From NCBI GenBank assembly GCA_040775095.1, contig JAXGTD010000022.1, positions 1 to 39,972 on the forward strand: DNA of 39,972 nt. Direction: 5' to 3'. This DNA comes from JAXGTD01 sp040775095. Lineage in GTDB: Bacteria; Pseudomonadota; Gammaproteobacteria; Chromatiales; Chromatiaceae. The notes below the pieces were generated by a model. The model was not told the DNA's origin. It did no database searches and saw only the letters and a list, made by a program, of their open reading frames with translations. The position numbers and the translations under genes are program-made. Positions 8,568 through 16,933 of this stretch are shown in pieces; position 1 is the first letter of the stretch, and every line of letters starts with the position of its first letter.

Positions 8568-9950
8568 TCAGCGTTCCAAGTGGATCCGGATCTGCTCATC
8601 GCTGAGTCGATGCAGCTCGCCCCGGGGCAGCCCCTTCAGGGAGAGCCAGCCGACGTCCATGCTCCGCTCGATGTCGCGCCGCTCGGTCTGGGTCAGAACG
8701 TCGCGCTCGAAGCGCTCGCCGAATGCCAGATAGGTGCGGTCGGTGGGCGACAGGCCTTCTTCGCCAACCACGCTGGCCAGGATTCGGGTCTGCTGGGCGC
8801 GCGCATAGGCAGAGTACAGCTGGGCCGCGAGCGCCGCGTGATCAACATGGGTGAGGCCAGCACCGGTGCCATCTTTCATCAGGCGCGACAGGCTCGGGAG
8901 CAGCTTCACGGGCGGGTAGAGGTCGCGCCGGTGTAGCGCGCGGTCGAGCACGATCTGACCCTCGGTGATGTACCCGCTGAGGTCCGGGATCGGGTGGGTG
9001 ATATCGTCGTTGGGCATGGTCAGGATCGGCACCTGGGTCACCGACCCCGGCTGCCCGCGGATGCGCCCGGCCCGCTCGTACAGGGTCGCGAGGTCAGAGT
9101 ACATGTACCCCGGGTAGCCCTTGCGGCTCGGCACCTCACCGCGGCTCGCGGAGACCTCGCGCAGGGCCTCGCAGTAGTTGGTGATGTCGGTCAGGATGAC
9201 CAGCACGTGCTTGCCTTCGTGGAAGGCCATGTATTCCGCGGCGGTCAACGCGAATCGCGGGGTCAGCAGGCGCTGCGCGCTGGAGTCGCTGGCCAGATTC
9301 AGGAACAGGACCGTGCGCGCGAGCGCCCCGCTCTTGGCCATCTCCTCGCGAAAAAACTCGGCGCTGCCGTGCGGGATGCCAATCCCGGCGAAGACAATGG
9401 CGAACTCTTCCGCACCACGCCGTGCCGCCGGCAACCGGGCATTGCAGGCGATGTCGACGGCGATGCGGTCATGGGGCAGTCCCCCGCCCGAGAACAGCGG
9501 CAGCTTCTGCCCCCGCACCAGGCTGTTCATCAGGTCGATGGCGGTGAACCCGGTCTCGAGAAACTCGCTCGGCGCCTCGCGGGCGGAGGGCTTCAGCGGC
9601 AGTCCGTCGACGCGCAACGACTGCTGCGCTGCCAACGGCGGGCCGCCGTCGAGCGGCTCGCCGACACCGTTGAAGATCCGCCCGAGCAGGCCGGGTCCGA
9701 CCTGGAAGTGCAGCGGCTCGCCGAGGAAGCGCACGCGCGTGCCCGCCAGGCGCAGGCCCGCGGTGTCGTCCAGCATCTCGACGGTGAGCGAGGTCTCGTC
9801 CAACGCCGCGATCCGCCCGAGCCGCACCGTGCCGTCGACGTCCTCGACCTCGACCGCCTCGTTCAGCCCCACATCGACACTGCGGCGCAGGAACAGCAGG
9901 GGCCCGTCGACACGGGTGGCGGTATCTTCACCGGTGAGTCTGGCATACAT
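8568..9950 (-). CDS. atpB: V-type ATPase subunit B, left operon (regulatory head subunit)
   Basis: Non-catalytic partner of subunit A in the A3B3 head, 460 residues. It has the family segments FSGGGLPHDRIA (about residues 150-161; canonical form is FSGSGLPHN), MPNDDITHPIPDLSGYITEG and LLPSLSRLMKDGTG (about 350). The last contains the arginine finger reaching the A-subunit ATP site. No Walker A is present, as expected for B. The frame is open up to a GTG at 10094, but the ATG at 9950 gives the usual N-terminus, with VDGPLLFLRR about 13 residues in, matching the right-hand copy. That leaves a 150-bp gap after subunit A, the only large gap in this operon; no clear Shine-Dalgarno supports either start. 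Confidence 0.93.
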   Translation of the reverse strand: MYARLTGEDTATRVDGPLLFLRRSVDVGLNEAVEVEDVDGTVRLGRIAALDETSLTVEMLDDTAGLRLAGTRVRFLGEPLHFQVGPGLLGRIFNGVGEPLDGGPPLAAQQSLRVDGLPLKPSAREAPSEFLETGFTAIDLMNSLVRGQKLPLFSGGGLPHDRIAVDIACNARLPAARRGAEEFAIVFAGIGIPHGSAEFFREEMAKSGALARTVLFLNLASDSSAQRLLTPRFALTAAEYMAFHEGKHVLVILTDITNYCEALREVSASRGEVPSRKGYPGYMYSDLATLYERAGRIRGQPGSVTQVPILTMPNDDITHPIPDLSGYITEGQIVLDRALHRRDLYPPVKLLPSLSRLMKDGTGAGLTHVDHAALAAQLYSAYARAQQTRILASVVGEEGLSPTDRTYLAFGERFERDVLTQTERRDIERSMDVGWLSLKGLPRGELHRLSDEQIRIHLER

Positions 9951-10100
9951 GGCGGGTGGCGACTGGCTCAGGGGTCGAGGCAAGTGGCAAGGCGGTTCGG
10001 TGGCGGATACGGAGGCAAGAGCGTTGGCGTCGGCGCTCGACGGTCCCCGCTCTCGGGTGCACCCCGCGCGCGACCGCGCGTTCGTCGGGCCCACCCCGGG

Positions 10101-11858
10101 TCAAGCGGCATGCTCCGCCTCCTCGCCCAGGCGCCGGGCGGTCGCGGTCAGCTCGCGGTCGAGCGCGGAAAAGCGTTCCCAGTCCCCCTCGGGGATCTCC
10201 TCGCCCATGCGCGTCAGGGCGCGGAAGATGGGCGCCTCGGCGATGGCCTCCGGCGCGACGCCAACCTCGAGCAACTGCTCCGATGTCTCGATGAAGCGGC
10301 CGATCAGGCGCATCATCACCGCCTGGCGCTGGGGTGTTGCGTAGCGATCGATCTCGGAGAACGCGGACTGGCGCAGGAACGCCTGATTGACCAGCTGAGC
10401 GCAGAGCAGGATCAGGCGCTGGCGCTCCGGCATCGCATCGCGCCCGATAATCCGCGCCATGCGTTCGAGCCGCGCCTCGTCCTCGAGCAGGGTCAAGAAA
10501 CGCTGGCGCAACGCCTCCCAGCGCGTGCAGCCCTCGCCGTGCCACCAGCGCGCCAGGGCGCGCGCGCTCATACTATAGGACAGCAACGGGTGAACGGCCG
10601 GGTAGAAGCGTGCCTGCGCCCGGCCGACGTCCAGCGCCCAGAGGCATCCGACGTAGCGGCGGGTATGATTGGTGACGGGCTCGGAGAAATCCCCCGAGGG
10701 GGGGCTGACCGCACCGAGCACGGTCACCGAGCCGTTGCGGCCGCCGAGGGTACGTACCCGCGCCGCGCGCTCGTAGAAATCCGCGAGCCGGCTCGACAGG
10801 TAGGCCGGGTAGCCCGCCTCGCCGGGCAACTCGCCGAGACGCCCGGATACCTCGCGCAGGGCCTCGGCCCAGCGGCTGGTCGAGTCGGCCATCAGCGTCA
10901 CGTTCAAGCCCTGGTCGCGGAAATACTCCGCCACGGTGATGCCCGTGTAGATGCTCGCCTCACGCGCCGAGACCGGCATATTCGAGGTGTTGGCGATCAC
11001 AACCGTGCGCTCGAGCAACAGCCGGCCGCCGCGCGGGTCTTCCAAGCCGGTGAGCTCGTCGAGCAGACCGGCCAGCTCGTTGCCCCGCTCGCCACAGCCG
11101 ACGTAGACGATGACGTCGGCGTCGCACCACTTGGCGACGGTCTCCAGCAGCACGGTCTTGCCGGTGCCGAATCCGCCTGGAATCGACGCCGTACCCCCGC
11201 GGGCGATCGGGAACAGGCAATCGAGGATGCGCTGTCCCGTCAGCATCGGCTCGTCGGACGGCAGGCGCCGTGCGACGGGCCGCGGGATACGCACCGGCCA
11301 GCGGTGGGTCAGCGCAATCGCGTGCTCGACGCCGGCGACATCGCGCAACCGACAGATCGGCGCGTCGTCGGCATACTCACCCGCCGGTGCGATCTCCACC
11401 ACCTCGCCGCCCGCGTGGTCCGGCGGCAACAGGCAGGTCTGCGCGGGGCCCGTGCCGCCCAGGTCGCCGATGACGGCGCCCGGCTGCAGCCGGTCCCCAA
11501 GGGCGACCCGGGGCTCGAAAGCAAACCGCTCGGACACCTCATCGCGCATGCCGGGCTTCACGAAGGGCTCGTCAGCGGGGCCCAACGGCCGCAGCAACCC
11601 GTCGAAGATCCCCCCGAGCAGACCGGGACCGAGCCGTACAGAGAGCAGCCGGCCGCTACCCTGCACCTGCACCCCGGGCCGCAGGCCGCTGGTATCCTCG
11701 TAGACCTGCACCGTGATCTCGTCCAACGCGACGCGGATGACCTCCCCAAGCAGCCGCTGCTCGCCGACCGTGACCGCCTCGCGCAGCAGAAACGCACCGT
11801 CCGGGCGCGCCCGCAGCACGGGTCCGCTGATCCAGATCGTCTTGGCGTTAGCGGACAT
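10101..11858 (-). CDS. atpA: V-type ATPase subunit A, left operon (catalytic head subunit)
   Basis: ATP-hydrolysing/synthesising subunit, 585 residues, typical length for A subunits. The P-loop reads GGFGTGKTV (about residues 228-236), where most A subunits have GPFGSGKT: the Pro is replaced by Gly, but the GKT core is intact. The catalytic glutamate lies in VGCGERGNE (about 256), and MADSTSRWAEALREVSGRL and GAVSPPSGDFSEPVT are present. The start is the ATG at 11858, inside the end of subunit E (11 bp overlap), giving MSANAKTIWISGPVLRAR, the expected beta-barrel start; a longer open frame upstream is only the shadow of subunit E. All catalytic residues I can place are present, so it should be active. 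Confidence 0.95.
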   Translation of the reverse strand: MSANAKTIWISGPVLRARPDGAFLLREAVTVGEQRLLGEVIRVALDEITVQVYEDTSGLRPGVQVQGSGRLLSVRLGPGLLGGIFDGLLRPLGPADEPFVKPGMRDEVSERFAFEPRVALGDRLQPGAVIGDLGGTGPAQTCLLPPDHAGGEVVEIAPAGEYADDAPICRLRDVAGVEHAIALTHRWPVRIPRPVARRLPSDEPMLTGQRILDCLFPIARGGTASIPGGFGTGKTVLLETVAKWCDADVIVYVGCGERGNELAGLLDELTGLEDPRGGRLLLERTVVIANTSNMPVSAREASIYTGITVAEYFRDQGLNVTLMADSTSRWAEALREVSGRLGELPGEAGYPAYLSSRLADFYERAARVRTLGGRNGSVTVLGAVSPPSGDFSEPVTNHTRRYVGCLWALDVGRAQARFYPAVHPLLSYSMSARALARWWHGEGCTRWEALRQRFLTLLEDEARLERMARIIGRDAMPERQRLILLCAQLVNQAFLRQSAFSEIDRYATPQRQAVMMRLIGRFIETSEQLLEVGVAPEAIAEAPIFRALTRMGEEIPEGDWERFSALDRELTATARRLGEEAEHAA

Positions 11859-12513
11859 CGTCCGCCCCCACGGGCACCGGGGCCGCGGCCGGCCTCGCCG
11901 CAACCTCGCCCAAGGCCCTGCCGAGCGCCAACAGCCGCGCCTCGACGCGGGCACGGTCGCGCAGCAGCCCCTCGATGCTGGCATCCAGCCCGGCCCCACC
12001 GGCCGAGATGATCAGTCCGGCCTGGAGATCGGTATCGAGCTGGAGTTGCGGTCGCGCCCCTCCCCGCCCGACTACACGCGCAACGGCCTGCTCGCGCTCG
12101 ACGGCCGGCCAGCCGTCGGCATGCCGGATCACCCATTCCTCGGCCGGTAGCAACGCCAGGGCCTGATCGAGGTGGCTGCCGACCCACAGGCGTCGCGCCG
12201 TCGGGTCGGCCCAGCGCTGTAACAGACACGCGCGCAGCCGGGGCCAGGCGGCATCGAGCATTGCCGCATCACCTTTCTCCCCCCGACGGCGCTCGCGGGT
12301 GGAACGCTCGGCCTTGGCGGCCTGAATCAGGCCCGCGGCGCGCGCGCGCTCGGCGACGACGCGCTGGTGCAAATTCCCGCGCTCTCGGCGGAACGCCTGG
12401 TGCAGCAACCCTCTGGCCTGCGACTCGGCCTCCTGCAGGAGGCGCCGGCACTCCTGGTCGCGGTAGTCCTCGACCAGCCGGATCAGGGCCGCCTCGCGCT
12501 GCGCTGTCTTCAT
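11848..12513 (-). CDS. atpE: V-type ATPase subunit E, left operon (peripheral stalk)
   Basis: Peripheral-stalk subunit, 221 residues, which pairs with the G/H subunit and holds the head against rotation. The first ~80 residues are an Arg/Glu/Ala-rich coiled coil (RLVEDYRDQECRRLLQEAES and onward). The C-terminal half resembles the globular head-binding domain, with LDTDLQAGLIISAGGAGLDA close to the family's conserved GG(L/A)D segment. It overlaps the end of subunit F by 4 bp and runs 11 bp into subunit A. Its coiled-coil composition alone would be weak evidence; its position between F and A makes the call secure. Confidence 0.85.
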   Translation of the reverse strand: MKTAQREAALIRLVEDYRDQECRRLLQEAESQARGLLHQAFRRERGNLHQRVVAERARAAGLIQAAKAERSTRERRRGEKGDAAMLDAAWPRLRACLLQRWADPTARRLWVGSHLDQALALLPAEEWVIRHADGWPAVEREQAVARVVGRGGARPQLQLDTDLQAGLIISAGGAGLDASIEGLLRDRARVEARLLALGRALGEVAARPAAAPVPVGADDVR

Positions 12514-12809
12514 TCTGCCAACCCCAGCTGCCGTTTCAGTGGCCCGATCATGTCGACCGGCTCAAGCAGACCGCGAATGTCCGCGATCACCAGCACTCGC
12601 GGCCGCTGCTCGCGCACGGCGCGCGCCAACAGCGGCGGCGGCAGCCGCGCCGAGGTGCCGGCGTCGATCAGGATCAATGCCGCCTCACCGAGCAACCGGC
12701 GAAACAGCTCGGTGACCTCGGTGGTCGCGGGCACATGGACCTCGACCCCGGCCAGACGGAATCCCGCGGCGCTCACCTCCTCGCCGATGAACACGCAGCG
12801 CCCGGACAT
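12510..12809 (-). CDS. atpF: V-type ATPase subunit F, left operon (central stalk)
   Basis: Small central-stalk subunit that binds subunit D; 99 residues, normal for the family. It starts MSGRCVFIGEEVSAAGFRLA, matching the family pattern of a beta strand followed by Gly-(Asp/Glu)-x-x-(Ala/Thr)-x-Gly-Phe-(Arg/Lys)-Leu-x-Gly. It then alternates strands and helices (ALILIDAGT, RVLVIADI), consistent with the Rossmann-like F fold. It lies 13 bp after subunit K and overlaps subunit E by 4 bp. Confidence 0.87.
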   Translation of the reverse strand: MSGRCVFIGEEVSAAGFRLAGVEVHVPATTEVTELFRRLLGEAALILIDAGTSARLPPPLLARAVREQRPRVLVIADIRGLLEPVDMIGPLKRQLGLAE

Positions 12810-12822
12810 ACTCGGATCCCGC

Positions 12823-13179
12823 TCAGAGCCGGTTGAGGATCAGCACGGACACGATCAGACCGTAGATCGCGATCCCTTCGGCCAATCCCACCAGAATCAA
12901 CACGCGGCCAAAGAGCTCGGGCTTCTCGGTGACCGCACCCACCGCGGCCGCACCCACCGTCGCCACGGCATAGGCGGCCCCGAGGGCACCGACCGCGGTG
13001 GCCAACGCGGCCGCCATGTAACCCCACTTCTGGACGTCCGGATCGACAACCCGCTCGGCCAGCTCGACCAGCTCGGTTTGCGCGAACACCTGCGGCTGCC
13101 AAAGTAGCACGCTTGCGATTGTCGCGAGCACGCCGGCGCCGAGCACGATCAAACCGGTGAACAGGATCTGTCTTTTCAT
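12823..13179 (-). CDS. atpK: V-type ATPase subunit K, left operon (c-ring proteolipid)
   Basis: Membrane rotor subunit, 118 residues. After an N-terminal hydrophobic segment that may be a cleaved signal (possible site after QVFA, residue 33) come two helices forming one hairpin: WGYMAAALATAVGALGAAYA and a second ending in LVGLAEGIAIYGLIVSVLIL. The ion-binding glutamate is Glu101 (AEGIAIYG). The helix-1 position that carries Gln in Na+-binding rings aligns with Val, and the residue after Glu101 is Gly rather than Ser/Thr; both favour H+ coupling (inference). The start overlaps the subunit I stop by 4 bp. It is a single-hairpin protein, unlike the doubled K of eukaryotes. Confidence 0.93.
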   Translation of the reverse strand: MKRQILFTGLIVLGAGVLATIASVLLWQPQVFAQTELVELAERVVDPDVQKWGYMAAALATAVGALGAAYAVATVGAAAVGAVTEKPELFGRVLILVGLAEGIAIYGLIVSVLILNRL

Positions 13180-15008
13180 GCGGTCTCTCCGGTCAGCAAC
13201 GCGGGTGGCGCCGGCAGCGGATTGAACACCCGGCCCGTCCCGCGCAGAAAGCGATTGAAGAACTCGAACAGCACCAGGCGCGTGGTCTGGATCGAGACCA
13301 CCAGCCCTTCGAGCAGGATGATCACCAGATTACCAACGAGCAGGATCAGGGCGTCGGCCATCGGCGGCGCGGCATCGGCCATGGTGATGACCGCCGCGGA
13401 CAGCGCCGCATGGGCCAGCGCGAAGGCACCGACCCGTGCAAAGGAAAGGGTGTTGGCGAGCATCTGCAGCGCGCCCTCGGCCAGGCGACCCAGCGCGGAA
13501 AGGGCCCCGAGCAGGCGCCGCTCCACCACAAAGGATCCGACCAGATACCATGCCAGGCCAAGCAGCGGCAGCCATTCCAGGACCGGATTGGGCCAGGTCA
13601 GCAGCCCGACGGATCCGAGGTACATGACCAGAAAGCCGGCATCCACCATCAACCACTCCCCCAAATGCCCGCGCCACAGGGCGCCGAGCCCGGAGAGCAG
13701 GTGGCCCAGGCTGAGCAGGCCGACGGCGAAGACCAGCGGCACCAGCAACACCGTCAACGGTTCATGCAACGGGTGCAGCCAAAGCGCCGGGATGATCCCC
13801 TCGAGGCAGAACACACTGCCGAAGAGGGTCCCGAACAGGATCGCCGAGACGCCGCCGGCGATCAGCAGCCGTGCGGCTTCGAAGCGGCGCACCAGCCACA
13901 GCCCGCCGATCAGCAATACCAGGCCCTGGCCGACGTCGCCGAACATATAGCCAAAGAGCAGCGGCACGATGACCGCCAGCAATGGGGTCGGGTCCGCCTC
14001 GTCGATGCCCGGAACGCCCAGCGCGCGGGCGAACAGCTCGAAGGGTCTGACCCACCGGGGATTGCGCAGCACTCGCGGCGGCCGTGCCCCCGCGGGCGGG
14101 AGGGAGAATCGCAGCAGTGCACGTGTCTGGGCCCGGTCCAGGGCCCCGCCCAGGCGCTGACCATCCAGGTCGTCGGTCCAGCCGGTGATCCAGGCCAGGT
14201 GTGAGCTGGCCGGCTCCAGCGCGCCGACCCGGTCGCTGAACCAATTCAGCCAGAGCACCTCGCCCATGACCCGGTCCAGGGAATACTCCTCGAACAGGGT
14301 GTCGAGCTCCGCGTAGAGATGCACACAGCGCACGGCGAGAAAATTGCGTCGGGCGGCGACGCGGCTGAGCGAATCGGCGGCATCACCCCGAAGCCACGGT
14401 GGGCGCTCGATGATACGCCCCTTCAAGGACTTGACCCGGGTCTTGGCCTCGTCGAGCCGATCGGCCCGAGCCAGGATCAGATAGCAGCGCTCGTCCTTCC
14501 AGGGCACGTTGCGCAGCAGCGCCCATTCTGGCAGATCGAGGTCCACATCGGCGGGCAGGATCGCGCAGAAGGTCCCCAGTACGGGTCCGGACTGGGCCAC
14601 TAACGCGAAGTCCAGCGCGCTACCCAAGATCTTGCCCAGAATCTGCTCCAGCCATTTCAACCGGGCCAGCTCTTCCTCGCTCGCCTGCAACTCGTCGATC
14701 AGCGGGTCGGCCTCAAGCCGCCACGCGCCGATCCGCGCCAAGGCCCGCTCCAGCACGACCGCGGGACCCTCGTGCAGGGGACCATGCCGCAGCGGGCCTC
14801 GCCGCCAGTAGCGTTGGTAGCGCGGCAGGAGGCGTTGAAACTCGGCCAGACCGGCACCGAGATGACGCAGCGGAAACTCCGCATCAGCGGGGTCACGCAC
14901 CTCGATCTCCACGGCACCCGTCAGCGCCAACTCGGCCACGGTGCGCACGCTCTCGCCGCGGGGACACAGGACCTCGAACCAGCGGGTCGCGGCCGTGCGC
15001 AGCATCAC
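13176..15008 (-). CDS. atpI: V-type ATPase subunit I (a-subunit homologue), left operon
   Basis: Stator membrane subunit, 610 residues, which forms the two ion half-channels. The N-terminal half is a soluble arm. From about residue 333 the membrane domain begins with the conserved DPTPLLAVIVPLLFGYMFGD and GQGLVLL. The essential channel arginine lies in NTLSFARVGAFALAHAALS (around residue 522). About seven to eight hydrophobic segments follow the arm. Start: a GTG at 15008 is followed at once by an ATG at 15005; either overlaps the subunit C stop (GTGA or TGATG). The length is slightly below the right-hand copy (638), mainly in the soluble arm. Confidence 0.93.
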   Translation of the reverse strand: MMLRTAATRWFEVLCPRGESVRTVAELALTGAVEIEVRDPADAEFPLRHLGAGLAEFQRLLPRYQRYWRRGPLRHGPLHEGPAVVLERALARIGAWRLEADPLIDELQASEEELARLKWLEQILGKILGSALDFALVAQSGPVLGTFCAILPADVDLDLPEWALLRNVPWKDERCYLILARADRLDEAKTRVKSLKGRIIERPPWLRGDAADSLSRVAARRNFLAVRCVHLYAELDTLFEEYSLDRVMGEVLWLNWFSDRVGALEPASSHLAWITGWTDDLDGQRLGGALDRAQTRALLRFSLPPAGARPPRVLRNPRWVRPFELFARALGVPGIDEADPTPLLAVIVPLLFGYMFGDVGQGLVLLIGGLWLVRRFEAARLLIAGGVSAILFGTLFGSVFCLEGIIPALWLHPLHEPLTVLLVPLVFAVGLLSLGHLLSGLGALWRGHLGEWLMVDAGFLVMYLGSVGLLTWPNPVLEWLPLLGLAWYLVGSFVVERRLLGALSALGRLAEGALQMLANTLSFARVGAFALAHAALSAAVITMADAAPPMADALILLVGNLVIILLEGLVVSIQTTRLVLFEFFNRFLRGTGRVFNPLPAPPALLTGETA

Positions 15009-15784
15009 GCGGCCTCGCGCAGCCCAAACAGGGCGCGGTCGATCAGCGCGCGGCGCAACCGCTCCAGGTCCAGCGCGGTGAGCCCGATGAAGATGAACGC
15101 CGCGGCCGGCTGCAGCAGCCGCAGGTGAAACAGCATCCGTAAACGCGCCCGCAGCGACTCACGCAAGCTCCAGGCATCATCCGGCGTCGCACCGCGGAAG
15201 CCGTCGAGGTGCCCGGCGATCAGATCGGCCAGCTCGTCCATGTTGCGCAGGAGCTCGGGCCGGCACGGCGGCCAGCGTTCGCGCCATTGGATCTGCCAGG
15301 CCCATGCGCAGGCGGTGCCGCGGCGGTTGCTCTCCACCTCCGTTCTCACCAGTGGAACCAGTCCCGCGCGTCGCAGCGCCGCGTTGTCGAAGTCGCCATC
15401 GTCGCTGAGCAGGTCGCGCAACCGGTAGCCGGCCGCGGCCCAGGTCGGCATGGTTCCGCCCCGACGCAGATGCTCGAACAGACCCAGCAATGGCAACCAA
15501 CGGCACCATTCGAGCGCCCCACGCCAGGGTGACGGGACGAACCGGGCCACATCGAGCACGGTATCCGTGAACTGGGCTCGCAGGCCTCGCTCGAGGTCGT
15601 GGCTGTCGCTGCGACCGGAGAAGCCCTTCACCCATTGCCGCAACGCGCCGTCACGGGCCTCTTCCAGATAGGTCGACAGATCCCTCGCGGCCTCGAGACG
15701 CTTCCAGTCGGATTCCGCCGGCAAGCGGGCGTAGCGCGCCTGCAGGCGCGCCTGGGCATAGGCGAAACGGCATGCAACACTCAT
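15005..15784 (-). CDS. atpC: V-type ATPase subunit C, left operon, short and divergent (AC39/d family)
   Basis: Funnel-shaped subunit that sits on the c-ring and couples it to the central stalk. The protein has only 259 residues, against 355 for the right-hand copy. The N-terminus FAYAQARLQARYARLP resembles the family's Y-A-N-A-R-V-R-x-M-x-x-L-L start. The remainder is helical with many Trp and Arg, and ends ALDLERLRRALIDRALFGLR. The sequence is too divergent for confident motif matching; the call relies on the start motif, helical content and its position between G/H and I, exactly where the mirror operon has its C gene. It overlaps both neighbours by about 4 bp. Confidence 0.72.
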   Translation of the reverse strand: MSVACRFAYAQARLQARYARLPAESDWKRLEAARDLSTYLEEARDGALRQWVKGFSGRSDSHDLERGLRAQFTDTVLDVARFVPSPWRGALEWCRWLPLLGLFEHLRRGGTMPTWAAAGYRLRDLLSDDGDFDNAALRRAGLVPLVRTEVESNRRGTACAWAWQIQWRERWPPCRPELLRNMDELADLIAGHLDGFRGATPDDAWSLRESLRARLRMLFHLRLLQPAAAFIFIGLTALDLERLRRALIDRALFGLREAA

Positions 15785-16122
15785 CCCCCGGCCCCGATCA
15801 ATTCCCGCGCGAGCGCCTCGAGGATGGCGTCCATGTCCGACGACGCGAGCTCCTGCTCGAGATCGCGCCCACCCGGCGCCGGTTCGCGCAAGCCGGCCAG
15901 GGCGCGCTCGATGCCGCGGTCGGCGATCTCATGGGCCTTGCGAATACGCCGCTCCGCGCGGGTGGCCACCTCGCCTGCACGGGTGTCCGCATCGGCCAGG
16001 ATGCGCTCGGCCTGCTGGCGGCATCGCGCCACCGCGTCGCGGGCATCACGCTCGGCCGCCAGCACGCGATTGATGGCCAGATCCACCTCGACCATGTCGG
16101 GGTTCACGCGCGGGTTCTTCAT
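15781..16122 (-). CDS. V-type ATPase G/H-like peripheral-stalk subunit, left operon
   Basis: First gene of the left operon; 113 residues from the ATG at 16122. It is almost entirely a charged Ala/Arg/Glu coiled coil (INRVLAAERDARDAVARCRQ, then IRKAHEIADRGIERALAGLR), as expected for the stalk partner of subunit E. A frame extends upstream to 16215, but that part is not helical and reads through the palindrome region. The ATG at 16122 (MKNPRVNPDMVEVDLAINRV) is preferred; an internal ATG at 16095 is also possible. The stop overlaps subunit C by 4 bp. The assignment is structural and positional, because coiled-coil subunits show little sequence conservation. Confidence 0.75.
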   Translation of the reverse strand: MKNPRVNPDMVEVDLAINRVLAAERDARDAVARCRQQAERILADADTRAGEVATRAERRIRKAHEIADRGIERALAGLREPAPGGRDLEQELASSDMDAILEALARELIGAGG

Positions 16123-16134
16123 AACAGGGTCTCT

Positions 16135-16144
16135 GAACCGGTTC
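16135..16144. repeat. 10-bp perfect palindrome upstream of the left operon
   Basis: GAACCGGTTC begins 13 bases upstream of the left operon's first ATG (16122), within its probable leader. It could be an operator or a leader structure; the function is unknown and a 10-bp palindrome can occur by chance. Confidence 0.3.
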
Positions 16145-16328
16145 TGTCGAGGCGATTGGGCATGACGCAAAGCAGCCGGGTCGATCACCGACCTACCCCG
16201 CTCGACCACCGCCACGGGTCGCGTCGGCGACGACGTCGCCGTCGCACTCTGCTTTGGCCACCCCGGGTCGGGTCACAGGCAGGTCTCCTCATCCGCTGTC
16301 GGCATCCTGGCGCCGGCAGCGCCACCGA

Positions 16329-16334
16329 ATATTA
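16329..16334 (-). promoter_or_regulatory. Candidate -10 box for the left V-ATPase operon
   Basis: Read on the minus strand this is TAATAT, five of six bases matching TATAAT. The -35 position at 17-bp spacing (16352-16357) reads GGCTAG, a poor match, which would fit an activator-dependent promoter. The inferred start site is about 16322. Confidence 0.3.
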
Positions 16335-16376
16335 GGTCCTACTCATACAAACTAGCCGAGCCTGCCGGTACCGGAG

Positions 16377-16390
16377 TTGACAGTGGTCAA
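16377..16390. promoter_or_regulatory. Crp/FNR-superfamily-like binding site, TTGAC-N4-GTCAA
   Basis: TTGACAGTGGTCAA is a perfect dyad of two 5-bp arms separated by four bases, the architecture recognised by FNR/FixK/DNR-type regulators (FNR consensus TTGAT-N4-ATCAA). Its centre, 16383.5, lies 61.5 bp upstream of the start site inferred for the left operon, the classical class I activator distance. It is about 190 bp upstream of the right operon's first ATG. Binding is inferred. Confidence 0.4.
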
Positions 16391-16573
16391 GTCCGGTGGC
16401 GGTTGCAGCCGAAAAACGCCCGCCGCGGCGGCAATCCCGCAAGCGGCCGTGTCTGGCACCGTCGGTTTCGGGGTGTAACCCGCGTCCCAATACGCGTGGA
16501 TAACCCAACCATGGTCATGGCCGCGCAATTTGATGTACGCTACCCGAAAACGCACCTACCCGACGGAGCCCCG

Positions 16574-16891
16574 ATGGACGAGACCCTCAAACGACTCCTT
16601 GATGCCGAGATGCGGGCCGAAAAGCTCGCCCAGGACGCGGAGCGCGAGCAGGAGCGGACCATCCAGAGCGCCGTGGACCAGGCACGTTCGGAGGACCAGC
16701 GCTTCACCGCGCGAATCCCGGATCTGCACCGCGGCTTTATCGAGAAGGCCGAAGAACGGGCCGAGCAGACCGTCGCCGAGCTCAAGAGGCGTTACGACGA
16801 GCGTCATGTCCTCTTGCGCGACATGGCCGAAGAGCGGGAGGAGGAGGCGTTGCGCGCCGCCACCGCGCTGTTGCTCGATCCGACGCTGTAG
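16574..16891 (+). CDS. V-type ATPase G/H-like peripheral-stalk subunit, right operon
   Basis: First gene of the right operon, 105 residues, a continuous charged coiled coil (MDETLKRLLDAEMRAEKLAQ at the start, then repeated Glu/Arg/Ala heptads to VAELKRRYDERHVLLRDMAE). It should pair with subunit E in the peripheral stalk. The ATG at 16574 is chosen because GGAG lies about 6 bases upstream and the coiled coil starts directly after it; the frame stays open to 16403, but that part is Arg/Pro-rich noise. It mirrors the 113-residue gene at the head of the left operon. Function is assigned from architecture and position. Confidence 0.78.
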   Translation: MDETLKRLLDAEMRAEKLAQDAEREQERTIQSAVDQARSEDQRFTARIPDLHRGFIEKAEERAEQTVAELKRRYDERHVLLRDMAEEREEEALRAATALLLDPTL

Positions 16892-16933
16892 CGTGCGCTC
16901 CACTATGTCAGCATTGCTCGTGTCTTTCTCGCA

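Larger units (their letters stand above)
16123..16573. promoter_or_regulatory. Shared divergent control region of the two V-ATPase operons (451 bp)
   Basis: No gene is supported here; both operons must be transcribed outward from it. It holds a perfect 10-bp palindrome GAACCGGTTC (16135-16144), a small hairpin CGGCGAC-GAC-GTCGCCG (16225-16241), a TAATAT -10 candidate for the left operon (16334-16329) and the dyad TTGACAGTGGTCAA (16377-16390). The stretch around 16325-16360 is more AT-rich than its surroundings, as expected of a promoter. For the right operon no convincing promoter is visible. Confidence 0.6.

Noticed and set aside
8994..12011. 1005-codon open frame on the plus strand opposite ATPase subunits B and A
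   Set aside because: Antisense shadow of two conserved genes in GC-rich DNA; its translation is Arg/Gly/His-rich with no recognisable domain.
16377..16382. TTGACA as a -35 box for the right ATPase operon
   Set aside because: No -10 sequence at 16-18 bp; it is better explained as one arm of the TTGAC-N4-GTCAA dyad.
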